DNA of 24,114 bases, from assembly GCA_037447335.1 (NCBI GenBank), contig JBBIGV010000057.1:1-24114 (forward strand). Direction: 5' to 3'. Numbering within the stretch: the stretch's first letter is position 1; every line of letters begins with the position of its first letter. The position numbers and the translations under genes were made by a program. Below are positions 1-5,055 of this stretch, one piece after another. Origin of the DNA: JBBIGV01 sp037447335. GTDB taxonomy: Bacteria; Bacteroidota; Ignavibacteria; Ignavibacteriales; Ignavibacteriaceae. A model generated the notes under the pieces. It saw nothing but the letters and a program-made list of their open reading frames with translations. It was not told the DNA's origin and did no database searches.

Positions 1-87
1 GGAACTGCGCAGTAAAATGCATCCATTTTATGCTCTATATCGGATTTAAGAAAAGAAGATGACTTTGCTGAAATAATTTCTTAACCG

Positions 88-115
88 ATACTATCTGGCA
101 ACTGCCGGATAGTAT
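88..115. repeat. Hairpin (inverted repeat)
   Basis: ATACTATC at 88-95 pairs perfectly with GATAGTAT at 108-115, and the stem is extended inward by GGC/GCC around an AACT loop. There is no clear U-tract, so it is a structured element rather than a confident terminator. Confidence 0.5.
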
Positions 116-122
116 TAATTGT

Positions 123-149
123 TTAATTTCCCTCCACAATCTTTGTTTC
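123..149 (-). pseudogene. Possible minimal relic of a type IIG C-terminal end
   Basis: On the minus strand the codons read KETKIVEGN then TAA, which resembles the last residues (EEIKIVEGN) of the type IIG tail at 4888-5055. An upstream TGA closes the frame. It is too short to be certain and is listed because several clearer relics of the same tail lie nearby. Confidence 0.3.
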
Positions 150-189
150 TTTTCAGATGGTTCTTTATAAATAACTTTTGTTGATCCTC

Positions 190-209
190 CCTGCCTGCCG
201 GCAGGCAGG
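190..209. repeat. Perfect 20-bp GC-rich palindrome
   Basis: CCTGCCTGCC is followed directly by its reverse complement. It is far more GC-rich than the surrounding DNA. A diverged half-copy (CCTGCCTGCCG) occurs near 487. Such short palindromes are common dispersed repeats in some environmental bacterial genomes; the assignment to any named family is inference. Confidence 0.6.
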
Positions 210-254
210 TACGAGGATAGGCTTTTCATTTGTATTTTTTATCTACAATAATCA

Positions 255-409
255 GACATCTACGATGTCTTAGGCTATTAGCATCTTCGTATGATTACCC
301 TCGTAGAGGTTTTATTAGTGTAGAAAACCGGGAGAAAAATTCAAAACCTCGTAGAGGTTATGTTTTTGTAAAAAGATTCTAAAAAAAGAAGAATAATCAT
401 CGTAGAGGA
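255..409. repeat. Cluster of four short hairpins with a GTA loop
   Basis: Four short inverted repeats share a three-base GTA (or TAC) loop: GACATC-TAC-GATGTC at 255-269, CCTC-GTA-GAGG at about 299-309, AACCTC-GTA-GAGGTT at 346-360 and an imperfect TAATCATC-GTA-GAGGATTA near 394-412. The last three are spaced about 48-51 bp apart, and the two CCTC copies are each followed by a similar T-rich, GTA-containing segment. This is a degenerate dispersed repeat, not a CRISPR. Confidence 0.55.
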
Positions 410-413
410 TTAT

Positions 414-478
414 TTATTTTACACTATCCTCCACAATCGTTATTTCTTCCTCCGTCAATCCGAAAAAGTACCCAAAAT
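414..478 (-). pseudogene. Relic of a type IIG restriction enzyme C-terminus (relic E)
   Basis: The minus strand reads FFGLTEEEITIVEDSVK followed by TAA. This matches the YGLTEEEIKIVEG ending encoded downstream of the intact type IIG gene at 4888-5055. Only about the last 20 codons remain; everything 5' is gone. It is one of several such 3'-end remnants in the first 5 kb. Confidence 0.6.
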
Positions 479-528
479 CCCCCAACCTGCCTGCCGTTCA
501 GTCAGAGGGAGGACTTTTATTAATTATG

Positions 529-612
529 TCATGAAATTTCAACAATTCTAATCTCATTAACAGTTAATCCATACAATTCATAAGCAGGTTTATCTATCTG
601 CTTAGTGAGTGT
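529..612 (-). pseudogene. Relic of a type IIG restriction enzyme C-terminus (relic F)
   Basis: The minus strand encodes LTKQIDKPAYELYGLTVNEI followed by RIVEIS and a TGA stop. It aligns with the KQIDELVYQLYGLTEEEIKIVEG tail at 4888-5055 but is clearly more diverged than relics A-C, so it probably comes from a different type IIG gene. An in-frame TAG closes the frame upstream at about 613-615. Confidence 0.6.
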
Positions 613-742
613 TGTCTATTAAAACTGTAAGCAGGAATTATTAATATCAATAACAACTACTAAACAAATTACTTGACAAATTATGAACATTAAACTAACT
701 TTTCTCGCAATTAATCTACAATTAATTATAAATAACATTTTT

Positions 743-985
743 ATGAGTGATACAACTTTTTTATTTGCAAGACCATCTTTTATTGAAGGGGTTATCAGAA
801 CTATTGATTTAGGAGCAACTTTGGACGAGTATAATCAAAGTGTAACATCAGAATTAGCCGATTTTATTGCTATTCGAAATGATTGGGGAGTAATCGGTGA
901 GGATATATTTATGGTTTTGCACGAAGAGGAAGAGAAGTTAAAAGAAAAGGGAAAACAAATCGAGTTCGATTTTGTCAAAGAATAA
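743..985 (+). CDS. Small conserved hypothetical protein preceding a DUF2335 gene
   Basis: Encodes an 80-residue acidic soluble protein with no signal peptide or membrane segment. I chose the ATG at 743, which begins MSDTTFLFARPSF, rather than the upstream in-frame ATG at 683, because the extra 20 residues are AT-driven and because, from memory, homologues begin with this DTTFLFARPSF stretch. The C-terminus is a charged helix (EEEEKLKEKGKQIEFDF). No Shine-Dalgarno sequence is obvious. The gene overlaps the following DUF2335 frame by 14 bp, which suggests a co-transcribed, translationally linked pair; small proteins of this type next to DUF2335 recur in other bacteria (recollection, not checked). 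The biochemical role is unknown; a two-gene accessory or toxin-antitoxin-like module is possible but unproven. Confidence 0.7.
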   Translation: MSDTTFLFARPSFIEGVIRTIDLGATLDEYNQSVTSELADFIAIRNDWGVIGEDIFMVLHEEEEKLKEKGKQIEFDFVKE

Positions 986-1374
986 ACAAAATACTTTGGC
1001 ACAATACAGAAAAATGGAACTCTATGCGGGTCCATTACCCCATCCTGAAATTCTCGAAAAATTCGAACAAATTTTGCCTGGTTCCGCTGATCGAATACTA
1101 AAACAGGCAGAGGCACAAACACTACACCGAATTGAATTAGAAAAAAAAAGTCGTATCATCAGATATTGTTAAATCATATTTAGGATTGGTCTTCGGTTTT
1201 TTGATAGGTATGGTTGGTCTATTAGGTGGAGTATATTTAACAACTTTAGGATATGATGTTTATGGACCTTTACTGAGTGGCGGCTCAATTGTTGCATTAG
1301 TTACTGCTTTTATTTACGGCACCAAATCTCGTAGCCAAGAAAGAGAAAAGAAATTTGAAAGTGTAGTAAAATAA
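972..1374 (+). pseudogene. DUF2335 membrane protein, split by a frameshift at an A9 tract
   Basis: The first frame (TTG at 972, or ATG at 1014) contains the DUF2335 hallmark YAGPLPHPEILEKFEQILPG and ends at a TAA at 1170-1172. The rest of the family, two hydrophobic helices (GFLIGMVGLLGGVYLTT and GPLLSGGSIVALVTAFIYG), continues in the +1 frame from GTC at 1150 to the stop at 1374. The switch lies at a run of nine A's (1141-1149); with eight A's the gene would read as one protein of about 133 residues, ending with a charged cytoplasmic tail. Known members are small predicted membrane proteins of unknown function. The break may be a real mutation, a homopolymer sequencing error, or a site of transcriptional slippage. 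The gene overlaps the upstream 80-residue gene. Confidence 0.75.
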
Positions 1375-1389
1375 GATTTATTTTTTCTT

Positions 1390-1600
1390 TTATCCCCCCC
1401 TTATAGTCTTAATCTCTTCCTCAGTCAATCCGTAAAGCCCGCCTTCGTAAAAACTTCCACCTTGGTTAAAACTTCGGTGGACAAGTCGGCGGGTAAACTG
1501 ATAATCAATCTCATCTATTTGTTTATCAATAGTTTCGCATTTGCGGCTTGCCCGCCTCTGGCGGGTGAAGTAGTTTTTGTCGCTTTAGGTTTTGGTTTGC
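1390..1600 (-). pseudogene. Relic of type IIG C-terminal tail with two palindromic insertions (copy A)
   Basis: The minus-strand frame reads SDKNYFTR, RKCETIDKQIDEIDYQ and LYGLTEEEIK, i.e. the type IIG tail seen intact at 4888-5055, but with two in-frame insertions. An 18-bp insert carries the CCCGCC-TCT-GGCGGG hairpin; a 60-bp insert carries a larger nested palindrome bounded by CCCGCC and GGCGGG. A TAA (1585-1587) replaces the Glu codon of the KTESDKNY motif, so it is cut off from any start. Positions 1432-1586 are identical to copies B and C. It lies just 3' of the ParE-like toxin gene. Confidence 0.75.
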
Positions 1601-1640
1601 AAAAAATAAGGTAAATAATTCTAATAAAATTAAATCGGCT

Positions 1641-1946
1641 CTATAAATTTCGTAGTCGTTTTTTTAATAATTCAGGATTTCTTTTTGTATGTAAGAAAGC
1701 AAGAATAATTATGATCTCGTTTCGGGTAAGATAAACTATTTTATAAGGAAATCGTTTAACCAGGTGTTTTTTAGTACCCTTGTATTCTGATCTATAAATT
1801 TCCGGATTTCTTGTAATGAATCTGATCCCTGCATCAATGTGCAGCAGAAAGTCATGTCCCAGTCCTTTTCTTTTATCCTCATACCATGAGAATGCTTCAT
1901 TTAAATCATTTTCAGCTTCAGGTCTTACTATTAGCCGGTATTTCAT
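1641..1946 (-). CDS. ParE/RelE-superfamily toxin of a type II toxin-antitoxin module
   Basis: A 101-residue basic protein with the ParE/RelE pattern: MKYRLIVRPEAENDLNEAFSW at the N-terminus (R-P-E-A-E-x-D-L, then an aromatic W-Y pair), a central GLGHDFL helix segment, and a C-terminal beta-strand core (PYKIVYLTRNEIIIILAFLH) followed by a basic tail. ParE-type toxins poison DNA gyrase, whereas RelE types cleave mRNA on the ribosome; the R-P-E-A-x-x-D-L start with R-x-P-Y-x-I-V-Y strongly favours the ParE-like branch, but the target is not proven. It begins three bases after the antitoxin stop, so the two are one operon, antitoxin first. Length is normal and no damage is visible. Downstream is relic copy A of a type IIG tail. 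Confidence 0.85.
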   Translation of the reverse strand: MKYRLIVRPEAENDLNEAFSWYEDKRKGLGHDFLLHIDAGIRFITRNPEIYRSEYKGTKKHLVKRFPYKIVYLTRNEIIIILAFLHTKRNPELLKKRLRNL

Positions 1947-1949
1947 TCT

Positions 1950-2198
1950 CTACTTTGCCGAAGCAATTCTTTTATACACATCTTTCCAGGGTGAACCTAA
2001 GGCAGGATTTCTATGGTATGCTTCCAAACGCTCATCAATTATCTTTTTTTCTTCTTTAGTTAATTCGACCGCATCGGTTTCAGCAGCGATACTATCCCAA
2101 ATATCTTCAACCAGTTGAATTCTTTCCGGTATTGATAATGCCAGGGCATCGGCTGCAGTCAGATTCTTTTTACTATTATTCTTATTATCCTGATTCAT
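1950..2198 (-). CDS. Antitoxin, addiction-module component family (TIGR02574-like)
   Basis: An 82-residue acidic protein. After a charged, Asn/Lys-rich start (about 12 residues) it carries the family pattern ALSIPERIQLVEDIWDSIA, then an acidic linker, TKEEKKIIDERLEAYHRNP, and a short end with GSPWKDV. This is the typical small antitoxin encoded directly before a ParE/RelE toxin: the N-terminal helices would give DNA binding or dimerisation, and the C-terminal segment would wrap the toxin. It ends three bases before the toxin gene. The 226-bp region upstream contains a long inverted-repeat element (2282-2406) that may hold the promoter or an operator, though no clear sigma-70 boxes are visible. 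Confidence 0.85.
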   Translation of the reverse strand: MNQDNKNNSKKNLTAADALALSIPERIQLVEDIWDSIAAETDAVELTKEEKKIIDERLEAYHRNPALGSPWKDVYKRIASAK

Positions 2199-2281
2199 AT
2201 TAAACTCCGAAATATTCGTTTGCCTTAAACGATTTGTACAAATATAATAATTTCATTATAAAACAAATAAATTTGCAGCTA

Positions 2282-2406
2282 AACCTTAGTAACAAAAATA
2301 ACAGGATTATAATTTACCTTATTACCTCATAGCATTTAATCAATTGGTTAAAATCGAATAAGCTGATAAGGTTAATATTCGGAGTTTAACCAGGGTTACT
2401 AAGGTT
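2282..2406. repeat. 125-bp inverted-repeat-bounded element upstream of the toxin-antitoxin operon
   Basis: AACCTTAGTAAC at 2282-2293 and its perfect reverse complement GTTACTAAGGTT at 2395-2406 bound the element. Inside, ACCTTAT pairs with ATAAGGT, and near the centre lies a near-palindrome (TTTAATCAATTGGTTAAA, one mismatch pair). The nested arms would fold as one long imperfect hairpin or cruciform. It contains no open frame. It could be a MITE-like insertion, a terminator for the upstream nuclease gene, or a regulatory site; nothing distinguishes these. Confidence 0.55.
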
Positions 2407-2424
2407 AAATATAACTTTTTCATA

Positions 2425-3237
2425 TCAATCGAATAATTGTATTTGATCAGTTGTTGGAAATATTTTATAATTATCCGGTTCTGTGATTTGATTCAAACCA
2501 CCATAGCGATTAATTGTTTCCTTGACTTCTTTAATTACAAGTTGAATATTATTTTGAATTTCTTCAGTGGGATAACGCAATACTACCCACCCATGCCTGG
2601 TTAAATTATTATTACGCTTTTTATCATATTTAACTGAATCTACTGATAGATGATATTCGTCACCATCGCATTCAACATCGAGATTTCTTTCTTTACAGAA
2701 TAAAGCAAAATCGAGGTAGTAAAAACTTCCCTTAGTCTGTAGCATATACTGCCTTTCGGCTTCAATTTTTTCTTGTCTGAATTTATTCCAAAGATTTTCT
2801 TCAATAGGACTTTCAATGAATAAATCATTATACTCTTTAGCTTTAATCAATCTTTCAAGAGTGGTATTGATAAATAAATTCCGTCTATGTCTTCTGCTAA
2901 TAATAGGGTTTTCCAACTTTTCACATTTGTTAAATTCTATTTTATAATAATCTTCATTTGATTTTGGATTTCGTGGTTCCGCGGGAAATAGTTTTTTACG
3001 TTTTACCACTGTTATATTTTTCACCTTTGCAAACCATTTTATTTTAAACGCTTCTTCTCCAAACACACTAGTTTGATAAAAGGCAATATATTCAAGTTGG
3101 TTTTGACGGACTATCAGAGGGGTTCTTTTTGTTTTAACTGGGATTCTATACCAGTATTGATTTAATGCTATTGAAAGGTCGCTTCGATACTTTAACAAAG
3201 CAACGAGTGTATTTCTTTTAATTTCTTTTTCTTTCAT
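2425..3237 (-). CDS. DUF559 / Vsr-like PD-(D/E)XK endonuclease
   Basis: A 270-residue protein. The first 120 residues are basic and unrecognised, possibly a DNA-binding part. The C-terminal half has the DUF559/very-short-patch-repair nuclease layout: SPIEENLWNKF at about 143-153, then YYLDFALF (candidate catalytic Asp 176), VECDGDEYH at about 188-196 (Glu 189, Asp 191, His 196), D-x-x-R-N-N-x-L, and HGWVVLRYP. These fit the metal-binding site and final core strand of that fold. The ATG at 3237 is preferred to the TTG at 3255, which lies inside the relic of a type IIG tail; neither has a good Shine-Dalgarno. Its place between restriction-gene relics and a toxin-antitoxin pair suggests a defence or DNA-repair role; the substrate is unknown. 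Confidence 0.75.
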   Translation of the reverse strand: MKEKEIKRNTLVALLKYRSDLSIALNQYWYRIPVKTKRTPLIVRQNQLEYIAFYQTSVFGEEAFKIKWFAKVKNITVVKRKKLFPAEPRNPKSNEDYYKIEFNKCEKLENPIISRRHRRNLFINTTLERLIKAKEYNDLFIESPIEENLWNKFRQEKIEAERQYMLQTKGSFYYLDFALFCKERNLDVECDGDEYHLSVDSVKYDKKRNNNLTRHGWVVLRYPTEEIQNNIQLVIKEVKETINRYGGLNQITEPDNYKIFPTTDQIQLFD

Positions 3238-3251
3238 AAAAATTATTTTAC

Positions 3252-3462
3252 TCAATCCTCTACTATCTTTATCTCTTCCTCCGTTAATCAGTAAAGCCCG
3301 CCTTCGTAAAAACTTCCACCTTGGTTAAAACTTCGGTGGACAAGTCGGCGGGTAAACTGATAATCAATCTCATCTATTTGTTTATCAATAGTTTCGCATT
3401 TGCGGCTTGCCCGCCTCTGGCGGGTGAAGTAGTTTTTGTCGCTTTCTGTTTTGGCTTGCAGT
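3252..3462 (-). pseudogene. Relic of type IIG C-terminal tail with two palindromic insertions (copy B)
   Basis: The minus strand reads LQAKTESDKNYFTR at its start, matching the intact tail at 4888-5055, and LTEEEIKIVED then TGA at its end. It carries the same 18-bp and 60-bp in-frame palindromic inserts as copies A and C, and positions 3291-3445 are identical to them. A TGA replaces the Gly codon of the YGLT motif just outside that identical block, and another TGA closes the frame upstream. It sits between the RAYT gene and the DUF559 nuclease gene, whose TTG alternative start overlaps its last codon. Confidence 0.75.
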
Positions 3463-3491
3463 CACTGCTTCTGGAAAAGCAGTAATAAATT

Positions 3492-4073
3492 CTATTTTTT
3501 ATAATATTCATCCAATTCCCATTTTAATGGATTCAGTTCTATATATCTTCTTATGTGAAATAAATCTGTTTCATTCCGTATTATATGTTCATAATAATTT
3601 CTCTGCCAGTTAAAATTATTCAGTCCGTTTTGATTGCAGTGCCTTTTTACAGCCCCTTTAAAAGTTCTTATTATTATACCAAGACTTCCTTTTTGAGGGG
3701 ATATTTTAGAAAAGCAAGGATTTTTTGCAGGGGCGTTGGTATCTCCATCCCGATCTGTAGGGGCGTTCAATTGAACGCCCCCATATGGTTCAATAATCTT
3801 ATGTTCGTTTATGATAAGATTGCCGTGGAAATGATTTGGCATAACAACATAATAATCTAACTCACAAAAGCTGAAGTGCATTGGTATTTGTTCCCAGCAC
3901 TCTATAACCTTACTGCCAATTTCTGACAGGATCATTTTTGATTTTACAATTTTCCCGAACCAATTAATTTTATTCTGTGTACATATTGTAATGAAATACC
4001 AGTTAGAATTTCTGTAATTATATTCTTTTAATCTTATTGATTTTCTATGATGATATTTTGGGTCATAATTCAT
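3492..4073 (-). CDS. REP-associated tyrosine transposase (RAYT, Y1/HUH family)
   Basis: A 193-residue Y1-type single-strand DNA transposase of the IS200/REP-associated class. It starts with the family pattern YHHRKSIRLKEYNY and NWYFITICTQNK, has the HUH metal-binding motif PNHFHG (His 81, His 83) and a C-terminal NYYEHIIRN segment with the probable catalytic Tyr (160 or 161), then RYIELNPLKW. RAYTs cut at the GTAG foot of REP hairpins and are thought to spread REPs while staying single-copy themselves. Oddly, residues about 98-106 (GGVQLNAPT) are encoded by a REP palindrome inserted in frame between the HUH and Tyr motifs, and a second copy of that REP lies about 52 bp 5' of the start codon. 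The closely related RAYT at 20539 has the same arrangement with a different REP. The ORF is intact, so the protein may be active. Confidence 0.9.
   Translation of the reverse strand: MNYDPKYHHRKSIRLKEYNYRNSNWYFITICTQNKINWFGKIVKSKMILSEIGSKVIECWEQIPMHFSFCELDYYVVMPNHFHGNLIINEHKIIEPYGGVQLNAPTDRDGDTNAPAKNPCFSKISPQKGSLGIIIRTFKGAVKRHCNQNGLNNFNWQRNYYEHIIRNETDLFHIRRYIELNPLKWELDEYYKK
3757..3782. repeat. REP1 palindrome inside the RAYT coding sequence
   Basis: GTAG leads into GGGGCGTTCAA followed by its exact reverse complement (22-bp perfect palindrome at 3760-3781). It is in frame within the RAYT gene. A half-copy (AGGGGCGTT) lies about 25 bp away at 3729-3737, so the insertion may be a decayed pair. 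The GTAG foot is the recognition feature known for RAYT/REP pairs in Enterobacteria. Confidence 0.85.
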
Positions 4074-4124
4074 ATAAAATTACAATACGTATTGTTCGCA
4101 AAATAAAAATTAAATCATTGCATT

Positions 4125-4151
4125 GTGGGGCGTTCAATTGAACGCCCCTAC
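4125..4151. repeat. REP1 palindrome upstream of the RAYT gene
   Basis: The same 22-bp perfect palindrome as at 3760-3781, here at 4127-4148, with a CTAC foot on the right side (GTAG on the minus strand). That GTAG provides the TAG stop codon of the minus-strand frame at 4148-4378. Confidence 0.85.
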
Positions 4152-4378
4152 TGAACACCATAAATTAATTTGACTCCACAATCTTTATCTCCTTCATCAG
4201 TCAATCCGTAAAGCCCGCCTTCGTAAAAACTTCCACCTTGGTTAAAACTTCGGTGGACAAGTCGGCGGGTAAACTGATAATCAATCTCATCTATTTGTTT
4301 ATCAATAGTTTCGCATTTGCGGCTTGCCCGCCTCTGGCGGGTGAAGTAGTTTTTGTCGCTTTCTATGTATTGTCTCAT
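4148..4378 (-). pseudogene. Relic of type IIG C-terminal tail (copy C), open frame coupled to the gene upstream
   Basis: A 76-codon open frame reading ESDKNYFTR, RKCETIDKQIDEIDYQ and LYGLTDEG: the type IIG tail with the same 6-residue (QRRASR-type) and 20-residue (FTRRLVHRSFNQGGSFYEGG) palindrome-encoded inserts as copies A and B. Positions 4208-4362 are identical to those copies. A one-base shift after GLTDE turns EIKIVE into GDKDCG, and the frame then ends at a TAG supplied by REP1. Its ATG overlaps the stop of the preceding gene (ATGA), so it could be translated by coupling. More likely a relic than a functional protein, but it is the only inserted copy with a start codon. Confidence 0.6.
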
Positions 4379-4869
4379 AACTTAAAATGGCTTTTTCTAT
4401 AAATAATTAAAAATTGAATATTGTTTATATTATTTTTTTTCTGCTCTAAACTTGTCTGTCTCCTGATATATTTATTCATTTTGTCATAATAATCACAAGT
4501 TATATTGCAAGGTAGTACAAGAAGTAGAACTGCATTTTTTGATCCTTTAATTGATCTTATATCTTTTATAACACCTTTAGAATCTGAACTGAATTTTTGA
4601 TTAGAACCGAAATAATCCTTTAATTGTATATAGAATTTATTACTACGATTATTTTTGTCTACGATGCAAATATCCCTTTTTTTCTTATTGAATTCTGGAA
4701 TTGCATCATAACTTTTATTCCTTAGAAAAAATAATAATTCTGCCTGTAACCATTTTTCGATTTTAAATTGTTTTTCACTATTAGCTCTAAAGTTTCTTAG
4801 CTCATTGTAGATTTTACTTTTCTTATTGAAAAAATCTTTTACTTCTTTTTTAAACTTTTTTATTGTCAT
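4375..4869 (-). CDS. Hypothetical protein, possible PD-(D/E)XK nuclease
   Basis: A 164-residue lysine-rich protein that I do not recognise. Its middle could be a restriction-endonuclease fold: a helix with Glu 44 (KWLQAELLFFL), then PEFNKKKRDICIV with Glu 59 and Asp 66, then FYIQLKDYF with a Gln-Leu-Lys triplet (82-84) on what looks like a beta-strand, and a hydrophobic strand NAVLLLVLPCN. The D-x(n)-(E/Q)-x-K order fits, but the match is by pattern only. It begins 18 bp after the end of the type IIG tail relic, on the same strand, so it may share the restriction gene's transcript. It overlaps the relic frame at 4378 by four bases. Codon use is very AT-rich and the protein has a high Lys/Asn content, consistent with recent acquisition. 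Confidence 0.5.
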   Translation of the reverse strand: MTIKKFKKEVKDFFNKKSKIYNELRNFRANSEKQFKIEKWLQAELLFFLRNKSYDAIPEFNKKKRDICIVDKNNRSNKFYIQLKDYFGSNQKFSSDSKGVIKDIRSIKGSKNAVLLLVLPCNITCDYYDKMNKYIRRQTSLEQKKNNINNIQFLIIYRKSHFKL

Positions 4870-4887
4870 AACTGCACCATAAAGATA

Positions 4888-5055
4888 TTATCCTTGATTA
4901 TTCCCCTCCACAATCTTTATCTCCTCTTCCGTCAATCCATAAAGCTGATATACAAGCTCATCTATCTGCTTATCGAAGGTTTCGCATTTGCGGGTGAGGT
5001 AGTTTTTGTCGCTTTCGGTTTTGGCTTGCTGTAGCTGTTTCTTTGCGGTGAGCAT
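4888..5055 (-). pseudogene. C-terminal tail of the type IIG enzyme, separated by an in-frame TAA (copy D)
   Basis: Immediately after the TAA that ends the type IIG frame (5056-5058), the same frame continues ATG and 54 more codons: MLTAKKQLQQAKTESDKNYL, TRKCETFDKQIDELVYQLYG, LTEEEIKIVEGNNQG, then TAA. This is the normal coiled-coil/Leu-rich ending of Eco57I-type enzymes, without the palindromic insertions of copies A-C. It is therefore the natural C-terminus of the upstream gene, cut off by one nonsense codon (one change from GAA or AAA). It could be produced by readthrough or by reinitiation at its own ATG directly behind the stop. Confidence 0.8.

Larger units (their letters stand above)
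1..742. other. Gene-poor repeat- and relic-rich stretch
   Basis: No convincing intact gene is visible here. The stretch contains a hairpin at 88-115, a perfect 20-bp GC-rich palindrome at 190-209, a cluster of short hairpins with a central GTA between 255 and 409, and remnants of type IIG restriction-gene C-termini on the minus strand (weakly at 123-149, more clearly at 414-478 and 529-612). It reads as an accumulation site for small repeats and broken gene ends next to the defence island. Confidence 0.7.

Noticed and set aside
35..229. Open frame of 64 codons on the minus strand
   Set aside because: It runs through a perfect GC-rich palindrome and a possible restriction-tail relic in another frame, and matches no family I recognise. 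Probably a chance frame.
292..412. Possible CRISPR array (units about 48-51 bp apart)
   Set aside because: Only about 9-11 bases are shared between units, the stems differ, and there are no cas genes. Better explained as dispersed hairpins.
1390..5055. Integron-like gene-cassette array (a palindromic repeat after each gene)
   Set aside because: The repeats are clearly coding relics of type IIG tails, no tyrosine integrase is present, and no attC core sites are evident.
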